Assembly: GCF_018131225.1 (NCBI RefSeq) | Contig: NZ_JAFCMM010000002.1 | Coordinates: 1,133,812 to 1,197,811, forward strand | Reading direction: 5' to 3' | Length of the DNA: 64,000 nt | Origin: Bradyrhizobium sp. U87765 SZCCT0048 | GTDB lineage: Bacteria; Pseudomonadota; Alphaproteobacteria; Rhizobiales; Xanthobacteraceae | In this document: piece after piece, positions 57,251-64,000 of the stretch | Layout of the letters: every line of letters starts with the position of its first letter | Numbering within the stretch: the first letter of the stretch is position 1 | Translations under genes and position numbers: made by a program | Notes under the pieces: model-generated | What the model was told of the DNA's origin: nothing | Databases searched by the model: none | Seen by the model: only the letters and a program-made list of their open reading frames with translations

Positions 57251-57342
57251 CGTAAAGGGTCGGCTATGCGCGCATGCCGCCGCTGCGGCTTCGCCTGCGC
57301 GGTGATTGCGGCCTTCGCCCGGACACATCGGGCGCCTGTCAC

Positions 57343-57361
57343 GCGGGGGATGGTCCCCCGC
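57343..57361 (+). promoter_or_regulatory. Perfect hairpin just upstream of a small-protein gene
   Basis: GCGGGGGA-TGG-TCCCCCGC forms an 8-bp perfect stem with a three-base loop. It ends nine bases before the AGGAG ribosome site of the gene at 57383. It could be a leader structure affecting translation or a terminator of read-through, but no T-tract follows. Confidence 0.45.
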
Positions 57362-57382
57362 CTCCAGACAGGAGCCGGAACG

Positions 57383-57550
57383 ATGTCCCTCAACCAAGCG
57401 CACGCCTTCGCCTTCAGCCTCGCCACGACGCTGATGGTCACCATCGTGATCTTCCAGGCCGGTGACGGCAGCCTCTCCGTCGTTCCCGCCAACGAATATG
57501 ACGGCGACGCCGCGGCTATCGTCCACGAAGTAGATCCCTTCGCGCTCTAA
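57383..57550 (+). CDS. 55-residue single-membrane-segment protein
   Basis: This short protein (MSLNQAHAFAFSLATTLMVTIVIFQAGDG...) has one hydrophobic segment near the N-terminus and an acidic tail ending HEVDPFAL. A good ribosome site (AGGAG, seven bases before the ATG) supports it. It lies between the cassette repeat and the membrane protein gene at 57685. The function is unknown; it may be a small membrane regulator of the element. Confidence 0.6.
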   Translation: MSLNQAHAFAFSLATTLMVTIVIFQAGDGSLSVVPANEYDGDAAAIVHEVDPFAL

Positions 57551-57684
57551 GCACGATCGGCTCCGCGGAGCGAAGATCCTGCCGGATTTCCGCTCCCGCG
57601 CTTGCTCTCTTTCGGCTATATTTCGATCTGCGCCGTGGCGGTGGTGGAAGGCGCGACCCGCAGGCTATTGCATGGAGCACCACC

Positions 57685-58119
57685 ATGGTTATCGGCATCC
57701 TCCTCAGCATCGCAACCATCGGCATCTTGTGCTGGCTGCTCTTCACCCTCGCCATCTACGCGCTGCCCCTGTTTGCCGGCGTCGTCGCCGGCAGCTGGGC
57801 CTATGAGATGGGCGCAGGCTGGCCCGGCGGCATCCTGGTCGGCCTCATAACCGCCGGGCTGACGCTCGGGCTCGGCCAATTCCTCTTCACCATCACCCGC
57901 CCGGCTTGGCTGCGGCTGGCCGTCGGGCTGGTCTTTGCAGCGCCTGCGGCGCTGGCCGGCTATCACGCCGTCCACGGGATCGTGAAACACGCGGTGCCCT
58001 CGGAGACTTGGCAGATGCTGTTCTCCGCAATCGGAGCCGTCGCCGTCGGCGTGACGGCCTGGGTCCGGATCGCTGCCGCAGCTCCCGCCCAGTCGGGCGA
58101 GAGGCTCGCGGGGGCGTAA
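57685..58119 (+). CDS. Small integral membrane protein of the island backbone
   Basis: This 144-residue protein has about four membrane segments: IGILLSIATIGILCWLLFTLAIYALPLFAGVVAGSWAYE, GGILVGLITAGLTLGLGQFLF, LAVGLVFAAPAALAGYHAVHGIV and MLFSAIGAVAVGVTAWV. The central WAYEMGAGWPGGILVGL stretch is a pattern I recall from proteins of alphaproteobacterial integrative elements. No function is known. It is followed by 570 bases without a clear gene and then DUF736. Confidence 0.75.
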   Translation: MVIGILLSIATIGILCWLLFTLAIYALPLFAGVVAGSWAYEMGAGWPGGILVGLITAGLTLGLGQFLFTITRPAWLRLAVGLVFAAPAALAGYHAVHGIVKHAVPSETWQMLFSAIGAVAVGVTAWVRIAAAAPAQSGERLAGA

Positions 58120-58689
58120 TACCCATCTGAGGGATGCAGCGGCGGGACCAGACCCTGGTTCAGCGCACCTCCTCGACCAGAGGACGGTCGGGGAGCGGGT
58201 GGCTCGAAGCGTCCAGTCCAGCCGAGAGCCGCGCCGTTCGAGGGCTTGCGACGGGGTCGGCGCGGACGCACGCATTGATGAAGACGCGAGCAGCAGCGTC
58301 CCCGCCCAGAAGCGGGCTTCGGGGACCGCGCGAGCGTCGTACGCACGCCAAGTTGATGACGATCGCCATCTGTCCGGAGCCGGGCTTTGCGGGCGGCGAC
58401 AGATCGCTAGGTCTCCGTTGACCCATTGCCTGTTGCGAGCGCACCGACACGGCCTCTTCGATGGGTGTATCTGGCCGAAGGACGGCTTCGCCTCAATCGC
58501 CTAAGGCGCAACAGCGCCGTCAAGACTTTCTTCCCCTGCCGGCTGCGCCGTCATTCCTCGCGCACCAAGAAAGTCCCTCCTTTGCTGTCTGAAGCCCTGC
58601 GGGTGCGCCGTCGATTGCCTCCGGCCGGGCGATCACCATCGAGGCCGCAATGGTGCGGGCTCGACAGGCAAATCCAAAGGAGACTTCCC
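58120..58689. other. 570-base gap without a convincing gene
   Basis: Several frames of 60-100 codons are open on both strands, but their composition (many Arg/Pro/Ser) is that of chance high-GC frames. No RNA gene or terminator is recognisable. The last 20 bases carry AAAGGAG, the ribosome site for DUF736. Confidence 0.5.
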
Positions 58690-59016
58690 ATGGCGACCAT
58701 CGGCACCTTCAAGAAGACCGGCTCGAACGAGTACACCGGCGAAATCGTCACCCTCAGCGTCCAGACCAAGAACGTCCGCATCGTCCCCGAAGCCCGCGCC
58801 AGCGGCGAGAACGCCCCCAGCCACCGGGTCTTCGTCGGCCGCGCCGAGATCGGCGCCGCCTGGTCGAAGCGCTCCAACGAGGGCCGCGACTATCTCGGTC
58901 TCAAGCTGGACGATCCGAGCTTCACCGCTCCGATCTACGCCAACCTCTTCGACGACGAGGAAGGCGAAGGCTTCAGCCTCATCTGGTCCCGCCCCAGCCG
59001 CCGCAACGGCGACTGA
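58690..59016 (+). CDS. DUF736 protein of mobile elements
   Basis: This 108-residue protein matches DUF736 throughout: IGTFKKTGSNEYTGEIVTLSVQTKNVRIVPEARASGENAPSHRVFVGRAEIGAAWSKRSNEGRDYLGLKLDDPSF and a terminal GFSLIWSRPSR. It is a hallmark gene of alphaproteobacterial integrative elements and symbiosis islands, but its function is unknown; the fold is probably OB-like. It has a strong ribosome site and a strong terminator immediately behind, indicating a single-gene, well-expressed unit. Confidence 0.93.
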   Translation: MATIGTFKKTGSNEYTGEIVTLSVQTKNVRIVPEARASGENAPSHRVFVGRAEIGAAWSKRSNEGRDYLGLKLDDPSFTAPIYANLFDDEEGEGFSLIWSRPSRRNGD

Positions 59017-59030
59017 GGCCCCAGCGAATG

Positions 59031-59064
59031 CCCCGCCCGGCAAAACCGGGCGGGGCGATCTTTC
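59031..59064 (+). terminator. Strong hairpin terminator after DUF736
   Basis: CCCCGCCCGG and CCGGGCGGGG form a perfect 10-bp stem with a CAAAA loop, followed by CGATCTTT. It would also separate DUF736 from the convergent histidine kinase gene ending at 59105. Confidence 0.85.
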
Positions 59065-59104
59065 AGCTCTCCGGCACCTTTGGCTTTGCCGTACGGCCAT
59101 CGAT

Positions 59105-60856
59105 TCAGCTGGAAGGGAGATGCGCTCCAAAGGCAGCCGCGAGTGCCGCCTCCAGCTCGTCGAGCCGATAGGGCTTCCGCAACAATCTCAGGCCCTCTGC
59201 GTCGCCATCCCGCTGGCCGTCGCTAAACCCGCTCGTGAGCACGACGGGCAGGCCCGGACGGCGGCGCGCGAGTTCGCGGGCGAGTTCAATGCCGCTCATG
59301 CCGCCCGGCATCACCACGTCGGAGAACACCAGATCGGCGGCGTGGCCGTTCTCCAGTTGCGCGAGCGCGGACGGCGCGCTCTCCGCCCGGCGAACCGTGA
59401 AGCCGAGCCCCTCCAGCATCTGGCCGGCCAGCTCCGCGACCTCGTCATTGTCTTCAACTAGGAGAATCCGGCGCTCGCCCTTCGGGCCTGGTACCTGTAT
59501 TGCGGGTGCACTCGCCTCGACAGCCGCCGCGAGCGGAAGGCTGCTGGCGCGCGGCAGGTGTAGGATGATCCTCGTCCCCTCCCAGAGACGGCTCCGCACC
59601 TTCACATGTCCCCCCGACTGCTTGGCGAAGCCGTAGACCTGGCTGAGGCCGAGCCCGGTGCCGCTCCCGACCTCTTTGGTCGTGAAGAAGGGATCGAAGA
59701 TCCGATCCAAGATGTCAGGTGCTATTCCGATGCCGGTGTCACGAACTTCGATCCGCACGAATTCGCCGGCCAGACGACTTTCGCCACGGCCGTCCAGTCG
59801 CGCATTGCCAGCGAAGATCGTCACGGTCCCGCCCTGCGACATGGCATCCCGCGCGTTGACGACCGTGTTGAGGATGGCAAGCTCGAGCTGCGTCTGGTCC
59901 GCCATCACCGGCCAGAGGTCTTCCGCAAGCTCGATCTCGAGCGCGATATCCTCGCGCAGAGCCCCTGCCATCAGGATGCGCATGTCATCGAAGCGAGCAC
60001 GCAAGTCGATCGCCTCGGGCGCCAACGACATGCGTCGCGAGAAGGCAAGCATCTGGCGCGTCAACGACGCGCCGCGCGTGACGGCCTGGCGCATGCCGGA
60101 GACAATCCGCTCGCGGCGCTCCGGGTCGGGAGCCCGCCCCAACATGTCCAGCCCGCCAGAGACCACCATCAGAAGATTGTTGAAGTCATGGGCGACGCCG
60201 CCCGTGAGCTGGCCGATCGCCTCCATCTTCTGCGCCTGCCGGAGCGCCCGCTCGGCCTCCTGCCGCTGCTCCATTTCCGCCGCCAGCCTGCGGTTCGCCT
60301 CTTCCAGCTCCACGGTGCGTTCGCGAACGCGCTCTTCGAGCGTTTCGTTGAGGCCGCGCAATTCCTGCTCCTGCGCCCGCAACCGCGCCTCGACACGCTC
60401 CCGCTCGCGCAAATGGTCGCGCACCTGATATTGCCGCCGTCGCGCCCGGAGCGCCGAATGCAGGGTGCTGACCAGCGTTGCAGAGCGAAGCGGCCGCTCC
60501 AGCAGCACCAGATTGCCGAAGCCTGCGAAGTGTTCACTGCCGCGGCCGAACCCGGCGCTGCCGCGCGAGCCACTGGCCGTCACCACCAGGATCGGCGGCT
60601 CCGACCACGCGGGCTGCCGCGCAAGACAAGCCTGCAGCATGGACATCGCGGTCGGTGGCGAGACCTCCTCCTCGACGACCACCACTGCCCCGGCCCCTTC
60701 GTCCACTCCCCGGCATAGATCGGCGAGCGTGGCGACGGTCTGGGTCGCAAGTCCTGCTCGCTCCAAGATCGCCGCGACCGTGGGACCGTCCCGACGCGAC
60801 GGCGCCAGGATCAGCACGCGCTCGTCACGTTCTTCAGCGCCCGGGATTTGCGTCAT
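59105..60856 (-). CDS. Hybrid histidine kinase with pseudo-receiver, HisKA-type core and C-terminal receiver
   Basis: This 583-residue cytoplasmic kinase begins with a receiver-like domain (RVLILAPSRRDGPTVAAILERAGLATQTV) in which the phospho-acceptor position reads VVVVEEEV, so Asp is absent. A coiled coil follows (residues about 155-230: VRDHLRERERVEARLRAQEQELRGL), then the phosphoacceptor His in MEAIGQLTGGVAHDFNNLLMVVSGG. N, G1 and G2 boxes are LNTVVNARDAMSQGG, VRDTGIGIAPDIL and GSGTGLGLSQVYGFAKQSGG. The C-terminal receiver is complete (LLVEDNDEV, LVFSDVVMPGGMSG, VLTSG, LRKPY). ATG 60856 overlaps the KaiC-like gene by 23 bases, so both should act in one pathway. Confidence 0.92.
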   Translation of the reverse strand: MTQIPGAEERDERVLILAPSRRDGPTVAAILERAGLATQTVATLADLCRGVDEGAGAVVVVEEEVSPPTAMSMLQACLARQPAWSEPPILVVTASGSRGSAGFGRGSEHFAGFGNLVLLERPLRSATLVSTLHSALRARRRQYQVRDHLRERERVEARLRAQEQELRGLNETLEERVRERTVELEEANRRLAAEMEQRQEAERALRQAQKMEAIGQLTGGVAHDFNNLLMVVSGGLDMLGRAPDPERRERIVSGMRQAVTRGASLTRQMLAFSRRMSLAPEAIDLRARFDDMRILMAGALREDIALEIELAEDLWPVMADQTQLELAILNTVVNARDAMSQGGTVTIFAGNARLDGRGESRLAGEFVRIEVRDTGIGIAPDILDRIFDPFFTTKEVGSGTGLGLSQVYGFAKQSGGHVKVRSRLWEGTRIILHLPRASSLPLAAAVEASAPAIQVPGPKGERRILLVEDNDEVAELAGQMLEGLGFTVRRAESAPSALAQLENGHAADLVFSDVVMPGGMSGIELARELARRRPGLPVVLTSGFSDGQRDGDAEGLRLLRKPYRLDELEAALAAAFGAHLPSS

Positions 60857-62339
60857 CGCGGGCGTCCGGAAGGGCCTCGGGACTTCCGACAAATCTGGGC
60901 GCGCCCGACAGGACCCCACGGAAGGAACGAATCGGCGGACCGACGCTGACGCCCTCGCCAGATATCAGACGATATTCGCGAATCGTCGTCTCGTGCCGGC
61001 CGCTGCGGCTCTTCAAGACTGATATCGCCTTGCGGACCTCGCCTTCAGCCTCGAAGTAACGCAGCAGGACGATGCCGTCGGCGAGGAAGCTGAGATCGAT
61101 CGGCGCCGCCACGTCGCCGACCATGCCGTGCTGGGCCATGATCAGGATAGTGACCACCCCTTGATTCCCGAGATACGCCAGCAGCTCGTGCATATGCAGG
61201 ATGAGCGCCTGCTCCTCCGGCATCGACGCCATATAGCTGTTGAGGCTGTCGATCACGACCAGCTTCGCGCCCGCCTCGACGTTGCGCTTCACCTTGTCGA
61301 CGAACTCGCCCGGTGACAGCGTCACCGGGTTGATCTGCTCCCAGACAAGCGTTCCGCTCTCTCTCGCCGCCTCGATCTCCATGCCGAGCCCTGCGGCTCG
61401 CGCCTCGGCGGTGCGGTAGTTCTCGTCGAAAGCGAAGAACGCCACCCGCTGCTCCTGGCGCGCCGCCGCCATCGTGTATTGCAGCGCGAGCGACGACTTG
61501 CCGACGCCCGACGGACCGATCAGGAGCGTGCTGGTCCCACGTTGAAGCCCTCCGCCGAGCATCTCATCGAGCGGCCCGACATCGCTCCGCAGCACATCTG
61601 CCGTGAACTCGGTCCGATGCTCGGCCGCGATCAGGCTCGGGTACACCAAAATACCGCCCTTGCAGATTGCATAGTCATGATAGCCGGTGCGGTAATCGAC
61701 ACCGCGCAGCTTGGCGACGCACATGCGGCGGCGGAAGACGCCGTATTGCATCCGCCGCTGCTCGAGGGTGACGACGCCATGGACGATGCTGTGCAACTGA
61801 AGACCTTGCGCGTTGTCGGTGAGATCATCGAGCGCCAGGACGGTGCATTGCTGATCCGCGAAGAAACGCTTCAAGGTCAGCAGCTGGCGGCGGTAGCTTA
61901 AAGAGTCGAGCGCGAGGAGACGCAATTCGGTCAGGGCATCGATGACCAGGCGGTCCGGCCGGAGCGCTTTCACCTTGTCGATGATCAAACCGACGGTGTG
62001 GTCGAGTTCGACCTCGGCGGCGTGGATGATGCCCTGCTGCTGCTCCGGATCGGCTTCCAGCGGCGCGACCTCCAGGATGGTCAAGCCATTCAGGTCGAGG
62101 CTGTGGCTGAGTGCGGTGGCGCGCAGCTCGCGCTCGGTTTCCGACAGCGTGATGTAGAGGCATCGCTCGCCCGACCGGACGCCTTCTAGGAGGAACTGCA
62201 GCGCGAGCGTGGTCTTGCCGGAACCCGGGGTGCCCTCGACCAGGTACATGTGTTCGCGCGCCAACCCGCCATGCACGACAGAATCGAAACCGGCGATGCC
62301 ACTCGCGGCCAAGCTATCCAGTTGCGGTCGGTCTTCCAC
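60834..62339 (-). CDS. KaiC-like double RecA-domain ATPase
   Basis: This protein of about 501 residues has two KaiC-type domains. The first has ASGIAGFDSVVHGGLAREHMYLVEGTPGSGKTTLALQFLLEG. The second has SDVGPLDEMLGGGLQRGTSTLLIGPSGVGKSSLALQYTMAAA. Both Walker A motifs are intact, and Walker B strands read DRLVIDALTEL and KLVVIDSLNSYMASMPEEQALILHMHELL. Such non-cyanobacterial KaiC homologues lack KaiA and KaiB and usually pair with histidine kinases, as here. GTG 62339 was preferred since GGGGAG lies eight bases before it and the family begins there; 62390 is an alternative. A stress-signalling rather than clock role is likely. Confidence 0.92.
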   Translation of the reverse strand: MEDRPQLDSLAASGIAGFDSVVHGGLAREHMYLVEGTPGSGKTTLALQFLLEGVRSGERCLYITLSETERELRATALSHSLDLNGLTILEVAPLEADPEQQQGIIHAAEVELDHTVGLIIDKVKALRPDRLVIDALTELRLLALDSLSYRRQLLTLKRFFADQQCTVLALDDLTDNAQGLQLHSIVHGVVTLEQRRMQYGVFRRRMCVAKLRGVDYRTGYHDYAICKGGILVYPSLIAAEHRTEFTADVLRSDVGPLDEMLGGGLQRGTSTLLIGPSGVGKSSLALQYTMAAARQEQRVAFFAFDENYRTAEARAAGLGMEIEAARESGTLVWEQINPVTLSPGEFVDKVKRNVEAGAKLVVIDSLNSYMASMPEEQALILHMHELLAYLGNQGVVTILIMAQHGMVGDVAAPIDLSFLADGIVLLRYFEAEGEVRKAISVLKSRSGRHETTIREYRLISGEGVSVGPPIRSFRGVLSGAPRFVGSPEALPDARDDANPGR

Positions 62340-62623
62340 GGTCGACGCTCCCCGGTGCAAACACGCTTGGAGCGCGCGGCCGGGTCGCACGACCTCAGTT
62401 CGTCACAAGGCCAGCCCCTTTGGCGCAAGACTCCATCGCAGCCTGTAACTTAACAAAGCCGGTTTGGTTCAAACAAGCTTGCCTGATCTTGCAGATGTCT
62501 GGGACTGCGCGTCGCCCAAAGGTCGCGATCAGCCCGACGAAGCTGTTTCTTCATCGAAAAGTTGCCCAACCACGACCGTGTGGTTCTTGACCTCCGGCCG
62601 CCCCATTCCCAAATTTCTGACGC

Positions 62624-62715
62624 GCCGGACGCTCGATTGAGGTCCGGCTCCGAGGGGCGTCCGGCGCTCCGGGCGCACCTCATTCAACCATGTTGCTTTG
62701 AGAAAGGACATGACG
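62624..62715 (+). promoter_or_regulatory. ROSE-type RNA thermometer in the hsp20 leader
   Basis: Three successive hairpins precede the hsp20 start: GCCGGAC/GTCCGGC (62624-62648), GCGTCCGG/CCGGGCGC with an outer GAGG/CCTC (62652-62681), and CATGT-TG-CTTT / AAAG-G-ACATG (62689-62712). In the last, TTGCT (62693-62697) faces the ribosome site AGGA (62705-62708) as U-A, U-G, a bulged G, C-G and U-A. This is exactly the conserved ROSE arrangement of rhizobial small heat-shock genes. At low temperature the ribosome site would be hidden, and heat would open it. Confidence 0.85.
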
Positions 62716-63222
62716 ATGAACGTGCGTGATCTGATCCCCTGGGGTCGGGAAACCGATCAGACCCCGACCCCCTATCGGAGCGGGACTCCGAGCCCGTTCC
62801 TGTCGCTCCATCGCGACATGAACCGCCTGTTCGATGAGGCCTTCCGCGACTTCGGCGCGCCCGGTCTTTTCGGCCGCACCCCGGCGTGGCCAAGCGTCGA
62901 GGTGACCGAGACCGAGAAGGACGTGCGTATCGCCGCAGAACTCCCCGGCCTGGAGGAGAAGGACGTCGAGGTCCTCATCGAGGACGGCGTCCTGACGCTC
63001 CGCGGCGAAAAGCGCTCACACACCGAAGACGCGGCGCGGCAGTTCAGCGAGCGGATCTATGGCCGCTTCGAGCGCCGCATCGGGCTCGGCTTCGACGTCG
63101 AGGAGGAAAAGGTCGCTGCCGACTTCAAGAACGGCGTGCTGACCATCACCCTGCCGAAGTCCGAAAAGGCCCAGTCCAAAGCCAAGCGCATCGCCATCAA
63201 CGGCGGCGCCCAGGCGCAGTAA
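62716..63222 (+). CDS. Small heat-shock protein Hsp20 (alpha-crystallin family)
   Basis: This 168-residue protein has an N-terminal region MNVRDLIPWGRETDQTP..PFLSLHRDMNRLFDEAFRDFG. The alpha-crystallin domain runs from about residue 50: PSVEVTETEKDVRIAAELPGLEEKDVEVLIEDGVLTLRGEKR, FSERIYGRFERRIGLGFDVEEEKVAADFKNGVLTITLPKSEKAQ. It forms oligomers that hold unfolding proteins. ATG 62716 lies eight bases after AAAGG; ATG 62710 is too close to it. The leader matches a ROSE thermometer. Its place on a mobile island beside KaiC/kinase genes points to a stress cargo block. Confidence 0.95.
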   Translation: MNVRDLIPWGRETDQTPTPYRSGTPSPFLSLHRDMNRLFDEAFRDFGAPGLFGRTPAWPSVEVTETEKDVRIAAELPGLEEKDVEVLIEDGVLTLRGEKRSHTEDAARQFSERIYGRFERRIGLGFDVEEEKVAADFKNGVLTITLPKSEKAQSKAKRIAINGGAQAQ

Positions 63223-63230
63223 GCCTGACG

Positions 63231-63277
63231 AGGCCAGGGGCAGACCCAGCCGGGTCGTCGCCCCCGGCCTTTCCTTT
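63231..63277 (+). terminator. Terminator hairpin after hsp20
   Basis: AGGCC, GGGGC and GACCC pair in turn with GGGTC, GCCCC and GGCCT around AGCC, with small internal bulges, and TTCCTTT follows. It lies only 24 bases before the next gene, so read-through or a promoter inside it would be needed for that gene. Confidence 0.75.
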
Positions 63278-63300
63278 GCCGTACGCGGGAGGGACAGGTC

Positions 63301-63645
63301 ATGAGCTATGTCTGGAAAGAAATAGAACCCGCGCAGCCCCTGTCCGAGACAAGTCGCACCGACCTCGGCCGCCGCGCGCCGCGTGCGCACAACCCGGACT
63401 CGGTGTTTCCTCCCGATGCCGTCGCTCGGATCTTTCGCCCCTCGCGCTCGGTCATGACCTCGGGCAAGGCGCGCACGAAGCATTGGATTCTCCGCTTCGA
63501 ACGGCAAACCCCACCCTTCATCGAGCCTTTGATGGGTTGGACGGGTGGTGACGATCCGCTGACGCAGGTCGAACTCCGGTTTCCGACCCTCGAATCCGCG
63601 GTCGCCTACGCCCGACGCCAGGGTCTAACCTATGTCGTGAACTAA
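63301..63645 (+). CDS. ETC complex I subunit-like protein (NDUFS4/NuoX-type domain)
   Basis: This 114-residue protein contains ARIFRPSRSVMTSGKARTKHWILRFERQTPPFIEPLMGWTGGDDPLTQVELRFPTLESAVAYARRQGLTYVV. This is the ETC_C1_NDUFA4 pattern shared with the accessory complex I subunit NDUFS4: RPARSAMQSG..T..W.L.F......P.MGW....D...Q..L.F.....A...A...G. Chromosomal alphaproteobacterial versions are about 100 residues and assist complex I. This copy has an extended N-terminus and sits on the island behind hsp20, so it may be a stress variant. Confidence 0.88.
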   Translation: MSYVWKEIEPAQPLSETSRTDLGRRAPRAHNPDSVFPPDAVARIFRPSRSVMTSGKARTKHWILRFERQTPPFIEPLMGWTGGDDPLTQVELRFPTLESAVAYARRQGLTYVVN

Positions 63646-64000
63646 GCAGATCCGAAGGCGCCGGAGCAGCGGCGACCGGCAATTCTGCGCGCGCCCACCG
63701 CCATTCTGGTGCGCTGAATCCTCCTTGGGCTTGTGGAGGCGGACGGCTCGATCCCCCTCCGATCACAGTCGATTTGCGCTCATACCTAGGGGTCTGACGA
63801 TACGGCTCATCTGATCAATTGGGCCAAACATCAGCAACGGATCAGGCGACCGAATCAGGTTGGCCGCTCCGCCCGGAAAAGTTGCCCCGAAACGGAAAAA
63901 CACTGGCGGCTCCGACACAAGGACGACTATTATAGATGGGGTATTCGGAGCGTTTAGCGGTCGGCTTTAGTTGCTCCATAGTCCGCAAAGCGTATAGGCG
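63646..64000. other. Right end of the window, no gene recognised
   Basis: No open frame here looks coding. The DNA becomes more AT-rich after about 63,780. No copy of the radC junction was found, so the island continues beyond the window. Confidence 0.5.

Larger units (their letters stand above)
57013..57382. other. Gap of about 370 bases without a gene
   Basis: It holds the right 43-bp repeat (57208-57250) and a strong hairpin (57343-57361). The rest shows no coding pattern. Confidence 0.5.

Noticed and set aside
63646..64000. The right attachment site of the island
   Set aside because: No copy of the radC junction bases or of radC 3' coding sequence is present in this end region.

Overview
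The window is high-GC alphaproteobacterial DNA. Gene content and style (split molybdate transport genes, the mscS-sfsA-map-radC neighbourhood, a ROSE-type heat-shock leader) suggest a Bradyrhizobium/Rhodopseudomonas relative (Nitrobacteraceae). This taxonomic placement is inference. No rRNA, tRNA or CRISPR array was seen.

Positions 1-30,550 look like ordinary chromosome carrying several catabolic inserts. First comes a molybdate/tungstate block: a partial TupB-like permease, a free Mop domain, a small exported protein and modA-modB-modC with an unusually short ModC. From 4.0 to 14.0 kb lies a degradative cluster: MHS transporter, BKACE-type lyase, tandem HxlR regulator, class III CoA-transferase, carotenoid/stilbene-type oxygenase, AMP-dependent acyl-CoA ligase, nitronate-monooxygenase-like flavoprotein and an alpha/beta hydrolase. 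Three copies of a TAACTRGAC-type motif mark its promoter regions and may be the regulator's operators. Next are a K+/H+ antiporter, a MscS channel, sfsA and map. Between map and radC lie two TetR-controlled gene sets, one holding a frameshifted MFS gene, and an amidase/nitrilase/LuxR/amidohydrolase cluster.

At about 30,540 radC is cut inside its JAMM motif and a tyrosine integrase follows, so a large mobile island has inserted there. It continues past the right edge. It opens with a defence stretch: a nuclease-like exported protein, a three-gene ABC-3C-type operon (DUF3732 ATPase, middle component, nuclease-like third component), a zinc-site protein of unknown role, a Fic protein with its own inverted-repeat operator, and a complete Gabija pair (gajA-gajB). 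An intact IS21 element with a 7-bp target duplication follows, then two receiver-only response regulators and a remnant of a PAS kinase.

The island backbone (47-59 kb) carries genes of integrative or plasmid-like elements: DUF1232, DUF932, a long ParB-like protein, a Toprim protein, DUF2493 and DUF736. The DUF932 and ParB genes share a duplicated leader. An ArsR-SRPBCC-DHFR-like-GFA cassette is bracketed by 43-bp imperfect direct repeats. The right end holds a stress block: a KaiC-like ATPase overlapping a hybrid histidine kinase on the minus strand, and on the plus strand an Hsp20 gene whose leader matches a ROSE RNA thermometer, followed by a complex-I accessory subunit homologue.
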